In this document: piece after piece, positions 52,449 to 60,176 of the stretch
How positions within the stretch are numbered: the first letter of the stretch is position 1
How the letters are laid out: each line of letters starts with the position of its first letter
Source: Kaustia mangrovi
Lineage (GTDB): Bacteria > Pseudomonadota > Alphaproteobacteria > Rhizobiales > Im1
Direction of reading: 5' to 3'
NCBI RefSeq assembly: GCF_015482775.1
Contig: NZ_CP058214.1
Span: 1,782,272 to 1,846,271 of the forward strand
DNA length: 64,000 bases
Translations under genes and position numbers: made by a program
The notes under the pieces: model-generated
What the model was told of the DNA's origin: nothing
Databases searched by the model: none
The model's input: the letters and a program-made list of their open reading frames with translations, nothing else

Positions 52449-53387
52449 ATGACAGCCGAGACCACCGAACCAATGGCCAGTTCCGCAACCGCCGTCGTGC
52501 TCGAAGAATTGCAGCTCTACGGCTACCGGCCTTTCGCCGACGAGCTCGATCCGAGACCCTTGCCCGAAACCGATGCCCTCCAGGCTGCGATGGCCGACAT
52601 CTTCGACGCACTCGCCGCAACGCTGAGCGATACGCGTCTGGAACCGGACCTCGAAGACCTGCTCTGGTCCGTGACGAATCTGTTCCATCGCACAGCCTCC
52701 CGCGTCGACCGCGAACTCGACGACAACGAACAGGCCCAGAAACGCTCGCAGCGCAAACAGGACGGATCGGAAGTGCGCTCTGTCGAGCTCGAAGCCCTGA
52801 CAGCACAGGGCGTCACGCTGATCGAGCGGCGCAATGCCTATGAACTCATGCGCGACATCGCTGCCGATCACTTCGAGACCCATATCGGCCAGACCTGGCG
52901 CCCGCACTCAGGATCGCGGATCAGTCATCGCACGCTGACCGCGGCCATGATCGACAGCCGCGACTACCTGACGGCAAAACGGCGCACCGAGATCGAACCT
53001 CTCCTACCGACCGGCTCACGGGTCGCCTTCTCCGGCGGGCTCGACGTCACCGACCATCACGCCATCTGGGCGGCGCTCGACCGGGTCAAAGCCAAGCATG
53101 ATGATATGGTGCTCCTGCATGGCGGATCGCCCAAAGGCGCCGAAAAGATCGCTGCTTGCTGGGCCGACGCCCGAAAATGCCAGCAGATCGTCTTCAGGCC
53201 CGACTGGAAACGCCACGGCAAGGCCGCGCCGTTCAAGCGCAACGACGCACTCCTGGAGGCGATGCCCATCGGGCTCATCCTCTTTCCGGGGTCCGGAATC
53301 ACCGACAATCTGGCCGATAAAGCCAAAAAGCTCGGTGTGCCGCTCTTCGATTTCCGGTCTCCGAAACGCACCACGCAGCCAGCGTGA
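52449..53387 (+). CDS. DUF2493 (SLOG-fold, YspA-like) domain protein (ICE backbone)
   Basis: 312 residues from 52449, with AGGAGATG upstream. The C-terminal ~130 residues hold the SLOG-type domain: RVAFSGGLDVTDHHAIWAAL, then DMVLLHGGSPKGAEKIAACW and QQIVFRPDWKRHGKAAPFKR. SLOG domains bind nucleotides or nucleotide-derived signals. The N-terminal half is acidic and helical. Family members are common on alphaproteobacterial ICEs and plasmids; no reaction is known. Confidence 0.88.
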   Translation: MTAETTEPMASSATAVVLEELQLYGYRPFADELDPRPLPETDALQAAMADIFDALAATLSDTRLEPDLEDLLWSVTNLFHRTASRVDRELDDNEQAQKRSQRKQDGSEVRSVELEALTAQGVTLIERRNAYELMRDIAADHFETHIGQTWRPHSGSRISHRTLTAAMIDSRDYLTAKRRTEIEPLLPTGSRVAFSGGLDVTDHHAIWAALDRVKAKHDDMVLLHGGSPKGAEKIAACWADARKCQQIVFRPDWKRHGKAAPFKRNDALLEAMPIGLILFPGSGITDNLADKAKKLGVPLFDFRSPKRTTQPA

Positions 53388-53427
53388 TGCATCGGACGCA
53401 TCACCCGATGCGCGCGCCGGTACTTTC
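53384..53427 (+). repeat. GATGC/GCATC dyad element, copy A
   Basis: GTGATGC (53384-53390), 7 bases, GCATCAC (53398-53404), then CGATGC and GCCGGTACT. It matches copy B at 58275 in about 34 of 43 positions, including a T-A to C-G compensating change in the stem. It overlaps the DUF2493 stop codon and lies about 87 bases before the next start codon. Confidence 0.6.
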
Positions 53428-53457
53428 CGGCGCGCTGCTTTGCGTTATGCTTCAAAT

Positions 53458-53471
53458 GGCGCCATGGCGCC
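53458..53471. promoter_or_regulatory. Perfect palindrome GGCGCCATGGCGCC
   Basis: A 14-bp perfect palindrome, about 43 bases before the membrane-protein start, within an array of ATGGCGCCATGGCG repeats. It is a possible operator; no regulator is assigned. Confidence 0.35.
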
Positions 53472-53513
53472 ATGGCGGCTGGCAGAGGCGCTCCGTCCAC
53501 AAGGAGACCGCCC

Positions 53514-53939
53514 ATGTTCCTTTCCGCGTTTTTGAGCATCATCGGGCTCGGTTTTCTGTGCTGGCTGCTGTTCAACCTGGCCGTCTATGCGCTTCCCTTC
53601 TTTGTCGCCATCACGGTTGGCTACTACGCGTTCGAAAACGGCGCGGGACCGCTCGGCGCGATTGCTCTCGCCCTGTTTGCCGGCGTCACGGCGCTTGTTC
53701 TCGGACAAATGGCCTTTGCAACCATCCGCTCATCACTCATTCGTCTTTCGCTCGGCGCACTCTATGCTTTGCCGGCTGGCGTCGCCGGTTTCCACGCGGC
53801 CAATGGGCTCGCCGAAACCGGCGACGCAGGTGAAACTTGGACGCTCGTCTTCGCTAGTATCGGCGCTATAACCGTGGGCGTTACCGCTTGGACGCGCATG
53901 GCGTCTCTGGCAGGACCGGAGGTGCGTGAGTCCGTGTAA
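53514..53939 (+). CDS. Small polytopic membrane protein (ICE backbone)
   Basis: 141 residues from 53514, with AAGGAGA upstream. About four hydrophobic segments: residues 2-25 (FLSAFLSIIGLGFLCWLLFN), 26-42, 47-66 and 73-95, plus one near 108-125. No catalytic motif or known family is recognised. Position between DUF2493 and (before the helicase insertion) DUF736 suggests a conserved ICE backbone gene of unknown role. Confidence 0.7.
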   Translation: MFLSAFLSIIGLGFLCWLLFNLAVYALPFFVAITVGYYAFENGAGPLGAIALALFAGVTALVLGQMAFATIRSSLIRLSLGALYALPAGVAGFHAANGLAETGDAGETWTLVFASIGAITVGVTAWTRMASLAGPEVRESV

Positions 53940-54154
53940 ATGCTGTCCTTCAATCGCGATTATGCCCGCATCACCCCAAAATAGTTGCGGATTTCAACAG
54001 CGGCCGCAATTTTGAGGTTGTTCTGTATGTGCAGCATTGCAGACAACGGAACCACTGGAACAATGGTTGAAGTGTAGGCTATCTTGCAGCCGAGTCTCTA
54101 CATCGGCGTTCCTCGGCCACAAAACGACAGCCAAACCAGGTATCTCAATCTTCA

Positions 54155-56746
54155 ATGTCATTTAAAAAGAAAAAACCTGGGAGTGCCGCTCCCTCCACGC
54201 CGGTTGGACTTCTCCCGCTCCTGACGCGCCGCACCATTCCCGATGCGATGTCGCACCAAAAGGACATGCTTGCGGTATACGCGGAGGACATGGTCGACCA
54301 ACCCGATGTCGCCATGCAACTCCCGACCGGGAGCGGCAAGACGCTTGTCGGATTGTTCATCGCCGAATGGCGTCGGCGTAAATTCAAGGATCGGGTGGTT
54401 TATCTGTGCCCAACCCGTCAGTTGGTAAATCAGACGGTGGCGCAGGCGGAAAAGCAGTACGGCATTGACGCAGTCGGCTTTACCGGATCGCATCGCGACT
54501 ACGCACCCGGGGATGTTTCAGATTACACGACTGGCGCGAAGATCGCGGTCACCACCTATTCTAGTCTCTTCAACGCATCGCCGTTTTTCAACAATCCGGA
54601 TACGATCCTTCTCGACGATACGCATGCGGCGGAAAACTACATCGCCAAAATGTGGTCGCTTGAGATACCCTCTGCTGACGGGCCTCTATCGTCGCTCCAC
54701 GCCGCCCTCGCTGGCGTGGTGAAGCCTTATATCAGCGGCCAATCCTATGCGCGCCTGACCGGCGATTGGGAGGACCGGTTTGACGCGACCTGGGTCGATA
54801 AACTGCCGACTGAGACAGTCACCAAGCTCGCGCCTCAGCTAATAGCGGCCCTAGACGCCCATAAGGATGCCAGCAAGGATGTACGGTTCACTTGGCCCTT
54901 GCTGCGCGATCACCTTCACGCCTGCCATATCTACCTCGCTTCCCGCGAAATTCTTATCCGGCCATTGGTGCCCCCGACCTGGACACATGCTCCGTTTCAC
55001 AATGCAAAGCAGCGCATCTACATGTCGGCGACTCTTGGCGCAGGCGGCGATCTGGAACGCCTGACGGGACGCGCAAAGATCGCGCGTATCGAGGCGCCCG
55101 AAGACTTTCGCAAGGCTGGTGTCGGGCGCAGATTTTTCATTTTTCCTGGCCTATCTCTCGAACCCGATGCCTGCGAGAAGTTGCGCAAACGGATGCAGAA
55201 ATATGCCGGTCGCTCGGTCGTCTTGACGCCGAATGCAGTCGCAGCAGAGGCCATCGCTGAGCAATTCGACAATGAAGATGATTTCGAGATCTTCAGCGCT
55301 GATGACATCGAGACGTCCAAAGAGGAATTCATCAAATCAAAGAAGGCGGCTGCAATCATGGCCGGACGCTTTGACGGCATTGATTTCCCCAATGATGAAT
55401 GCCGCCTCCTATGTCTCGATGGATTACCCAAGGCGACCAACGCTCAAGATCGGTTTTTGATGAGCAAAATGGGCGCATCAGCGCTGCTGAATGAACGCAC
55501 CCAGACGCGCGTTTTGCAGGCGGCTGGTCGATGCACCCGCGCTCTGCAGGATCGGTCCGCGGTTTTCGTTACCGGACACGAACTCCTCGACTATCTCGCC
55601 GACGACCGCAACTGGCGTCATTTCCACCCTGAACTCCAAGCCGAACTGGATTTCGGCGTTTATCAGTCGAAGGGCGTGTCTCCGACAGACTTCATGGAGG
55701 CATTCAAAAGTTTTTTCGACAATGATGCGAGCTGGGACGAGGCCAATGGCGAGATCGTCAGCGATGCTGATACCAAGGTTCAGCACCCTTACCCGGCCAT
55801 GAACGAGCTGGAAGCGGTTGTCAGGCACGAAGTCGCTTACCAAAGGGCGCTCTGGTCTCAAGACTTTGAGCGTGCGCTAGAGGAGGCACGCGCCATCACG
55901 TCAAAGCTCACGGCGCCGGAGTTAAAGGGATATCGTGCGCTCTGGCACTATCTCGCTGGCTCTGTCAGTCAGATGCTTTCAAAAAGCGCGGACGACGGTG
56001 CGGACAAGGCGGCGCGCGAGCAGTTTATCGCCGCCAAAGACTCAGCGCCAAGTGTCCCATGGCTCGCGCAGCTTACTCGCGGCGAAACCTCCATCACGTC
56101 CACCGGGGACACGCCTTCGGAGGAGGTCACGGTTCAGGTAGAACGGTTGGAGAACGTCCTTCTAGCATTGGGAACGGCGAGCGAGCACAAATTTGAAAAG
56201 CGCGTTAAGGCAATCCTCGACAATCTAGCCGATCCCAAAACCTTTGAGGAAGGCCAACGCCAACTCGGAGATTTGCTTGGCTTCGTTACGGGAAATGGTA
56301 AGGGAGACGCCGCGCCCGATCCGTGGTGGCTAGGATCGGCGATGGGCATCGTGTTCGAAGACCATGCGGATGGAAAGGCGAGTACCGTCTTTAGCGCCAC
56401 CAAGGCCAAGCAAGCCGCGACGCATCCCGACTGGCTACAAGAAAATGAGCCCGAAGCGGATAATCTCGATATGGTTGCAGTTGTTGTAACGCCCTGCACC
56501 ACCGCCGGGCACGGCGCAAAACCTACGCTTAAAAAGGTTCGCTATTGGTCGCTCGATGATTTCAGGTCTTGGTCAAAGGAGACGATCACGATCATCCGCA
56601 CATTGAAGATATCGCTTCCGCCAAACGGCGACCTTTTCTGGCGTATGAATGCAGCCGATACGCTGTCAAGCAGAGGCCGAACTCTTGAAACGATCCTTGA
56701 CACTCTTCCAGTCGCAGCCGACGCAATGACAATTCAAAGCAAATAG
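54155..56746 (+). CDS. Solitary superfamily 2 DEAD/DEAH-like helicase
   Basis: 863 residues. Walker A LPTGSGKT at 56-63, a variant motif II DDTH at 154-157, motif III YMSATLGAGG and motif VI QAAGRCTR near 455-462, resembling the XPD/DinG-like and HamB-type helicases more than RecQ or UvrB. The XPD four-Cys iron-sulfur insertion is not seen. The last ~320 residues are of unknown fold and end KFEKRVKAIL... before DPWWLGSAMGIVFEDHADGK. Less GC-rich than its neighbours and set between backbone genes, it looks like inserted cargo. No HamA (DUF1837) partner lies beside it. Confidence 0.82.
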   Translation: MSFKKKKPGSAAPSTPVGLLPLLTRRTIPDAMSHQKDMLAVYAEDMVDQPDVAMQLPTGSGKTLVGLFIAEWRRRKFKDRVVYLCPTRQLVNQTVAQAEKQYGIDAVGFTGSHRDYAPGDVSDYTTGAKIAVTTYSSLFNASPFFNNPDTILLDDTHAAENYIAKMWSLEIPSADGPLSSLHAALAGVVKPYISGQSYARLTGDWEDRFDATWVDKLPTETVTKLAPQLIAALDAHKDASKDVRFTWPLLRDHLHACHIYLASREILIRPLVPPTWTHAPFHNAKQRIYMSATLGAGGDLERLTGRAKIARIEAPEDFRKAGVGRRFFIFPGLSLEPDACEKLRKRMQKYAGRSVVLTPNAVAAEAIAEQFDNEDDFEIFSADDIETSKEEFIKSKKAAAIMAGRFDGIDFPNDECRLLCLDGLPKATNAQDRFLMSKMGASALLNERTQTRVLQAAGRCTRALQDRSAVFVTGHELLDYLADDRNWRHFHPELQAELDFGVYQSKGVSPTDFMEAFKSFFDNDASWDEANGEIVSDADTKVQHPYPAMNELEAVVRHEVAYQRALWSQDFERALEEARAITSKLTAPELKGYRALWHYLAGSVSQMLSKSADDGADKAAREQFIAAKDSAPSVPWLAQLTRGETSITSTGDTPSEEVTVQVERLENVLLALGTASEHKFEKRVKAILDNLADPKTFEEGQRQLGDLLGFVTGNGKGDAAPDPWWLGSAMGIVFEDHADGKASTVFSATKAKQAATHPDWLQENEPEADNLDMVAVVVTPCTTAGHGAKPTLKKVRYWSLDDFRSWSKETITIIRTLKISLPPNGDLFWRMNAADTLSSRGRTLETILDTLPVAADAMTIQSK

Positions 56747-56903
56747 AAAAAGATCAGATCAGGTCCGCCACAGAAGGTGCGCTGTTGCCACATTTGTGAG
56801 CTGACAATGGGGCTGATCAGATGCCGTTTTGGACGAAGATAGTTCGCACCGTTATCGATCTGCTATTTCCCAAATGACGTCGTTCTTCTACTGACCGATA
56901 CGA

Positions 56904-57029
56904 GTGATCGTCACTCTATACATATTGTCGGTAGTTCTCGGTACTCTGACCGCCGTCAGCGTTCTCCTGAACCTCATCACCCACGCCCGACACGGCCTCT
57001 CATGGACTGATCTGGCCGGGATCGGCTGA
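56904..57029 (+). CDS. Possible 41-residue single-helix membrane peptide
   Basis: From GTG at 56904 the frame reads MIVTLYILSVVLGTLTAVSV and continues to an 18-residue polar tail (THARHGLSWTDLAGIG), with one clear transmembrane helix. No good ribosome binding site is seen. The codon pattern turns GC-rich at the third position, as in the backbone genes. It lies in the 487-base gap after the helicase (56747-57233), where nothing else codes apart from an even shorter 18-codon frame at 56821. It may be a real small protein or the tail of a decayed gene. Confidence 0.3.
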   Translation: MIVTLYILSVVLGTLTAVSVLLNLITHARHGLSWTDLAGIG

Positions 57030-57052
57030 CGCCTCGACCGCCTTGGCCGCAA

Positions 57053-57233
57053 CGGCGGGGCCGGATTTTCATCCCCTGGGCGTCGCCCATTCCTCGCGCG
57101 TCAAGAAACTCCGGCCCCGCCGTCCTCCGCATGTGCTCCGGGTCCCAGGACTGCGTCGGCGGTCGTCCCGGCCGTGCCGATCGCCATCGAGGCCGCGACG
57201 GGCGCGGGCTCGAAAGCCAAAAGGAGAAATGAC
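57053..57233 (+). repeat. GC-rich foldable leader element, copy B (before DUF736)
   Basis: Perfect 13-bp inverted repeat CGGCGGGGCCGGA (57053-57065) with TCCGGCCCCGCCG (57110-57122), overlapped by the block shared with copy A: CCGCCGTCCTCCGC (57117-57130), CTCCGG, TCGGCGGT (57156-57163), GTCCCGGCC (57165-57173). The order and spacing match copy A and the block ends about 60 bases before the start codon. Confidence 0.6.
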
Positions 57234-57566
57234 ATGGCCACCATCGGAACCTTCAAGAAGACCGGCAACGAGTTCGTCGGCGAGATCGTCACCCTGAACG
57301 TTCAGGCGAAGAATGTCCGCATCGTCCCCGAAGAGGGATCATCGAACGACAACGCTCCCTCGCACCGCGTCGTTTTCGGGAGCGCAGATATCGGCGCCGC
57401 CTGGTCCAAGCGCTCGAAAGAGGGCCGCGACTATCTGGGCCTCAAGCTCGACGATCCGAGTTTCACCGCGCCGATCTACGCCAACCTCTTCGACGACACC
57501 GCCATCGAGGGGGAAGAGAACTTCAGCCTCATCTGGTCGCGCTCCCGCCGCCAGAACGGCGACTGA
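57234..57566 (+). CDS. DUF736 family protein, first copy (ICE backbone)
   Basis: 110 residues from 57234, with AAGGAGAAA upstream. MATIGTFKKTGNEFVGEIVT, the middle HRVVFGSADIGAAWSKRSKE and the end LFDDTAIEGEENFSLIWSRS are the full-length DUF736 pattern, a compact all-beta protein of unknown function nearly always on alphaproteobacterial mobile elements. A second, diverged copy is at 61553. Followed by a bidirectional-looking terminator. Confidence 0.92.
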   Translation: MATIGTFKKTGNEFVGEIVTLNVQAKNVRIVPEEGSSNDNAPSHRVVFGSADIGAAWSKRSKEGRDYLGLKLDDPSFTAPIYANLFDDTAIEGEENFSLIWSRSRRQNGD

Positions 57567-57573
57567 CGCTTCC

Positions 57574-57603
57574 GGCGCCCCGCCCGGTGGGCGGGGCGCC
57601 TTT
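57574..57603. terminator. Strong hairpin terminator between convergent DUF736 and XRE genes
   Basis: Perfect 12-bp stem GGCGCCCCGCCC (57574-57585) with GGGCGGGGCGCC (57589-57600), loop GGT, then TTT. It sits between the DUF736 stop and the stop of the convergent XRE gene and could end transcription from DUF736. Confidence 0.82.
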
Positions 57604-57820
57604 AGTCCTGAGCCTGATCGTCGAGAAGTGCAGCCGGCTTCACGTCAAGCGCGAGCGCCGCATGCCAAAGGGTGATGATGGTCACGTTCTGCTGGCCGCG
57701 CTCCATCGAACTCACATGGGCGCGGTCGACGCCCATCTTTGCTGCCAGCGCATCCTGGCTGATGCCGATTTTCAGCCGGTAGTGCTTGAGATTCTTTCCA
57801 AAAACGTCACGAATATCCAT
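57602..57820 (-). CDS. XRE-family helix-turn-helix regulator
   Basis: 72 residues from ATG at 57820. The core LKHYRLKIGISQDALAAKMG with VDRAHVSSMERGQQNVTIIT is a complete Cro/C1 helix-turn-helix. An upstream in-frame start at 57892 would swallow the promoter palindrome and is rejected. No Shine-Dalgarno is seen. The divergent DUF2285 gene and the palindrome at 57856 suggest it controls this region, perhaps the ICE excision or transfer switch. Confidence 0.88.
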   Translation of the reverse strand: MDIRDVFGKNLKHYRLKIGISQDALAAKMGVDRAHVSSMERGQQNVTIITLWHAALALDVKPAALLDDQAQD

Positions 57821-57855
57821 CCGCAAGTAAAATGCGGATCGCGTATTTTGATGCG

Positions 57856-57869
57856 ACGTATTATAATAC
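57856..57869. promoter_or_regulatory. Palindrome CGTATTATAATACG overlapping divergent -10 boxes
   Basis: A perfect 14-bp palindrome 36 bases upstream of the XRE start codon. TATAAT occurs inside it on both strands, so one bound dimer could shut both the XRE promoter and the rightward promoter toward the DUF2285 gene. It is a good candidate XRE operator. Confidence 0.6.
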
Positions 57870-57992
57870 GCGGACGATAGGCTGGCCCACACGCACCGCA
57901 GTCGTCGCCCGGCGGCATTTCAACCGGTCGGCGCTTGCATGCGTCATGGTTTCCGGTTCATTAACAATTGTACCACACTCGTCAGGACACCG

Positions 57993-58265
57993 ATGCCCGC
58001 TACCCCGCTTACGATCGCAGATGCCCCGCCGAACGAAGCGGCCGTGACCGTCTATGATCGCGATCACTTCAAGCTTTACATGCGACTTCTCGACGCCAAC
58101 GATGCCGGAGCATCGCTGGAAGAGGTGTCGTCGGTTTTGCTTGGCATCGACGCGAAGGAGGAGCCGGAGCGGGCCCGCCGCGTACACGACAGCCACCTGT
58201 CCCGCGCGCGTTGGATGACCGAACAAGGATATCGGGACATTCTCAGGAACGGTCTTCCCCTGTAA
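57993..58265 (+). CDS. DUF2285 domain protein, short form (ICE backbone)
   Basis: 90 residues from 57993 with CAGGA upstream. HFKLYMRLLDANDAGASLEE, then VHDSHLSRARWMTEQGYRDI is the DUF2285 pattern. In symbiosis-island-type ICEs, DUF2285 proteins arise by frameshifted translation and act as activators of excision and transfer; whether this one does so is unknown. The dyad element copy B starts ten bases after its stop. Confidence 0.88.
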   Translation: MPATPLTIADAPPNEAAVTVYDRDHFKLYMRLLDANDAGASLEEVSSVLLGIDAKEEPERARRVHDSHLSRARWMTEQGYRDILRNGLPL

Positions 58266-58274
58266 TAGGCGGTA

Positions 58275-58318
58275 GCGATGCACTGTACGCATCGCACGAT
58301 GCTTGTGCCCGTACTATG
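58275..58318 (+). repeat. GATGC/GCATC dyad element, copy B
   Basis: GCGATGC (58275-58281), 7 bases, GCATCGC (58289-58295), then CGATGC and GCCCGTACT. Like copy A it follows a backbone gene's stop and ends about 80 bases before the next start codon. The position-2 stem pair is C-G here and T-A in copy A. Confidence 0.6.
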
Positions 58319-58397
58319 CAACCGCCGATTTATGGCGAAACATCCCAACTAGCTGACGCCGTCCAACATTTCGGCGTGTGATTGGGAGAAGTTCGCC

Positions 58398-59112
58398 ATG
58401 CCGGCCGACTGGCGCGACGATCACCAATATGATCATTTCGATCAGCTCGACATCTCGGGGCTTGCCTGGGAGTGCCTTCGGCGGAACACGCGCTATCGCA
58501 AGGACTACGACATGATGCAGGAGGGCGGCGGCGCTCCAGCCGATTGGGGGTTGCGATTTCCCGGTAGACCCAGAGCTCAACGCGCTTGGCGCTCCCGTCT
58601 TCTGGCTGCCTTCCGCCGCGCCCGCCGTGGTTCATCTCATCGCCACTCTGCCGGACTTCGGCGTGACCGCCGCCATTCCTCCCGACAGCATCACAGATCG
58701 CAGGACGGACGCCGATGGACTGTCGTGGATGCGATTGAAGAACGGCACCAGTCTCGTCGGCGATCAGGTCGATGATCGGCCCGTAGGTCTCCTGCTTCCT
58801 CTCGATGACGCCTGGCCCGTGCGGCTTGCCGCCGCTGACCGGCTGTATCGCCAACTCATCGACCGCGACGCCGATCCGCCGATTACGCCGCATCGGCGCG
58901 AGCGTCTGAAACGCGCCCTGCGCACGATCGACGGACGCCAGAGCGGCGCAAGCTATCGTGCTATTGCTACGGCTTTCTTCGGCGCCGATCGCGTCGCCGC
59001 CGAACCGTGGAAGACCAGTTCGCTCAAGGCGCAGGTTGCGCGCCTGGCCTCGTACGGCCGAATGATGATCGATCGCGGATACAAGCAGTTGCTGCGAGGG
59101 AAGACCAATTAA
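58398..59112 (+). pseudogene. DUF6499/DUF2285 regulator split by one-base frameshift (ICE backbone)
   Basis: The first frame reads MPADWRDDHQYDHFDQLDIS and LAWECLRRNTRYRKDY (DUF6499), up to WGLRFP near 58560. The family sequence then continues in the frame one base on, with VDPELNALGAPVFWLPSAAP, and joins the frame ending at 59112, whose C-terminal half (RRERLKRALRTIDGRQSGAS, then KAQVARLASYGRMMIDRGYK) is DUF2285. One extra base in the CCCGG stretch at 58559-58563 explains it; 715 bases equals 238 codons plus one. The region can be a real pseudogene, sequence error, or a recoding site, since a DUF2285 activator of a known ICE is made by programmed frameshift. Confidence 0.8.
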
Positions 59113-59160
59113 GTAACTTGAGACGCTCCGATTGCATGGCCCTCTCCAGCACACAGAGAA

Positions 59161-59898
59161 CTACAGCTTATCGCGTGCAACTTGTCTGAGAGCGTCTCTG
59201 ATAGGCTGAGTTATTTGCCATGGCGCGAAACCGAGCTTGCCGCGAAACTCCTGATGGGTAATCACATCCACCGCTGCTGCAGCCTCAATGAATGACGCCG
59301 TATGCTGTCTCAAGATATCTGGCGACAAACGATCCTCGGCCTGCGCATCGCCAGTATGCGCGATTTCACCGCGCAGAGTGACGACGGCATCTAGGCGTTC
59401 GCATAGCCCTTCATCCTCTACGAATTCTTCGATTGCACGCGACATCTTGATCCCCAATACTTGTCGAAACAAGCCATTCAAATCTTTCCCTCTTTGACGC
59501 ACAAATTTGGGTGTATTGAAATCTGGGATGTAATCGTTGAGGCGATCCGCCAAAAGGTCGCGCCACCCGCCATCGGGCAACATTGCAACCTTTTCGAGCA
59601 ATGGATCTTGATTTCCTTTGTACTGGTTGCCTGCGTACTGAACGAGATCTTTTCGGAGTTTTTCGTCAAGTTGGGAAAATCTAAGGCTCGGTCGAGCATG
59701 GATTTTTGCGGCAACCTGTCGACAGACATCTTCACAATAGACTTCCCAACTGGAGATAAGAAGGACAAGCGCACCGTTCAGAAGGCTGTATTTTGTGTTC
59801 GGGCCGGGCCGATTGTTGATATCTTGAAAGACATCCGCAATCTCAAGCACCTCCCGCTTCTTTCTACGATTGAAGACGTTGAAAGCTTGGCTGGGCAC
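59161..59898 (-). CDS. HEPN-domain protein (RiboL-PSP-HEPN/MAE_28990 type)
   Basis: About 245 residues from GTG at 59898, chosen for GGGGAGAGG eight bases upstream; an ATG at 59988 would add 30 residues lacking any ribosome binding site. LRGEIAHTGD supplies the R-x4-H ribonuclease motif of HEPN proteins, and ALVLLISSWEVYCEDVCRQV is the first conserved helix. HEPN proteins are commonly RNases in abortive-infection and toxin systems. It lies alone, antisense to the backbone and less GC-rich, so it looks like inserted cargo. No MNT-type antitoxin is beside it. Confidence 0.82.
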   Translation of the reverse strand: MPSQAFNVFNRRKKREVLEIADVFQDINNRPGPNTKYSLLNGALVLLISSWEVYCEDVCRQVAAKIHARPSLRFSQLDEKLRKDLVQYAGNQYKGNQDPLLEKVAMLPDGGWRDLLADRLNDYIPDFNTPKFVRQRGKDLNGLFRQVLGIKMSRAIEEFVEDEGLCERLDAVVTLRGEIAHTGDAQAEDRLSPDILRQHTASFIEAAAAVDVITHQEFRGKLGFAPWQITQPIRDALRQVARDKL

Positions 59899-60119
59899 TG
59901 CAGGTTCCTCTCCCCCACTACATATGAACAACTCTTTCGCCGATGTTACCACGTTGCAAGAGGCAGCCAGCAGCAGCAAAAATATCATTGATTAGCTGGA
60001 CGACGCGGCTTCTTCACATCGAGTTCGCAAGGACCACCAGATCATCCCGCTTTGAAGGGGGTGACGTTGTCTCCGCCCGCTGATCGTCATCCCTCCCGGC
60101 GGTGCTTCTGCGCTTTTCT

Positions 60120-60170
60120 CGTCTCCGACAGTCCCGCGCATCCCGCAGCGGGAAGACCTAACCGGAGACG
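60120..60170 (+). promoter_or_regulatory. Leader hairpin before the AlpA-like gene
   Basis: CGTCTCCG (60120-60127) pairs perfectly with CGGAGACG (60163-60170), enclosing a CCCGC/GCGGG hairpin (60133-60152). GGAG of the 3' arm is the only Shine-Dalgarno-like stretch before the start at 60177, so the fold could hide it. Confidence 0.45.
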
Positions 60171-60176
60171 CGACCC

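Noticed and set aside
54155..56746. Calling the helicase a Hachiman system
   Set aside because: No HamA-like (DUF1837) gene lies beside it; only the helicase resembles HamB or XPD.
59899..59988. Lipoprotein or signal peptide at the start of the HEPN protein (MIFLLLLAASCN)
   Set aside because: No basic n-region and no ribosome binding site; a GTG start at 59898 with a strong Shine-Dalgarno fits a cytoplasmic HEPN protein better.
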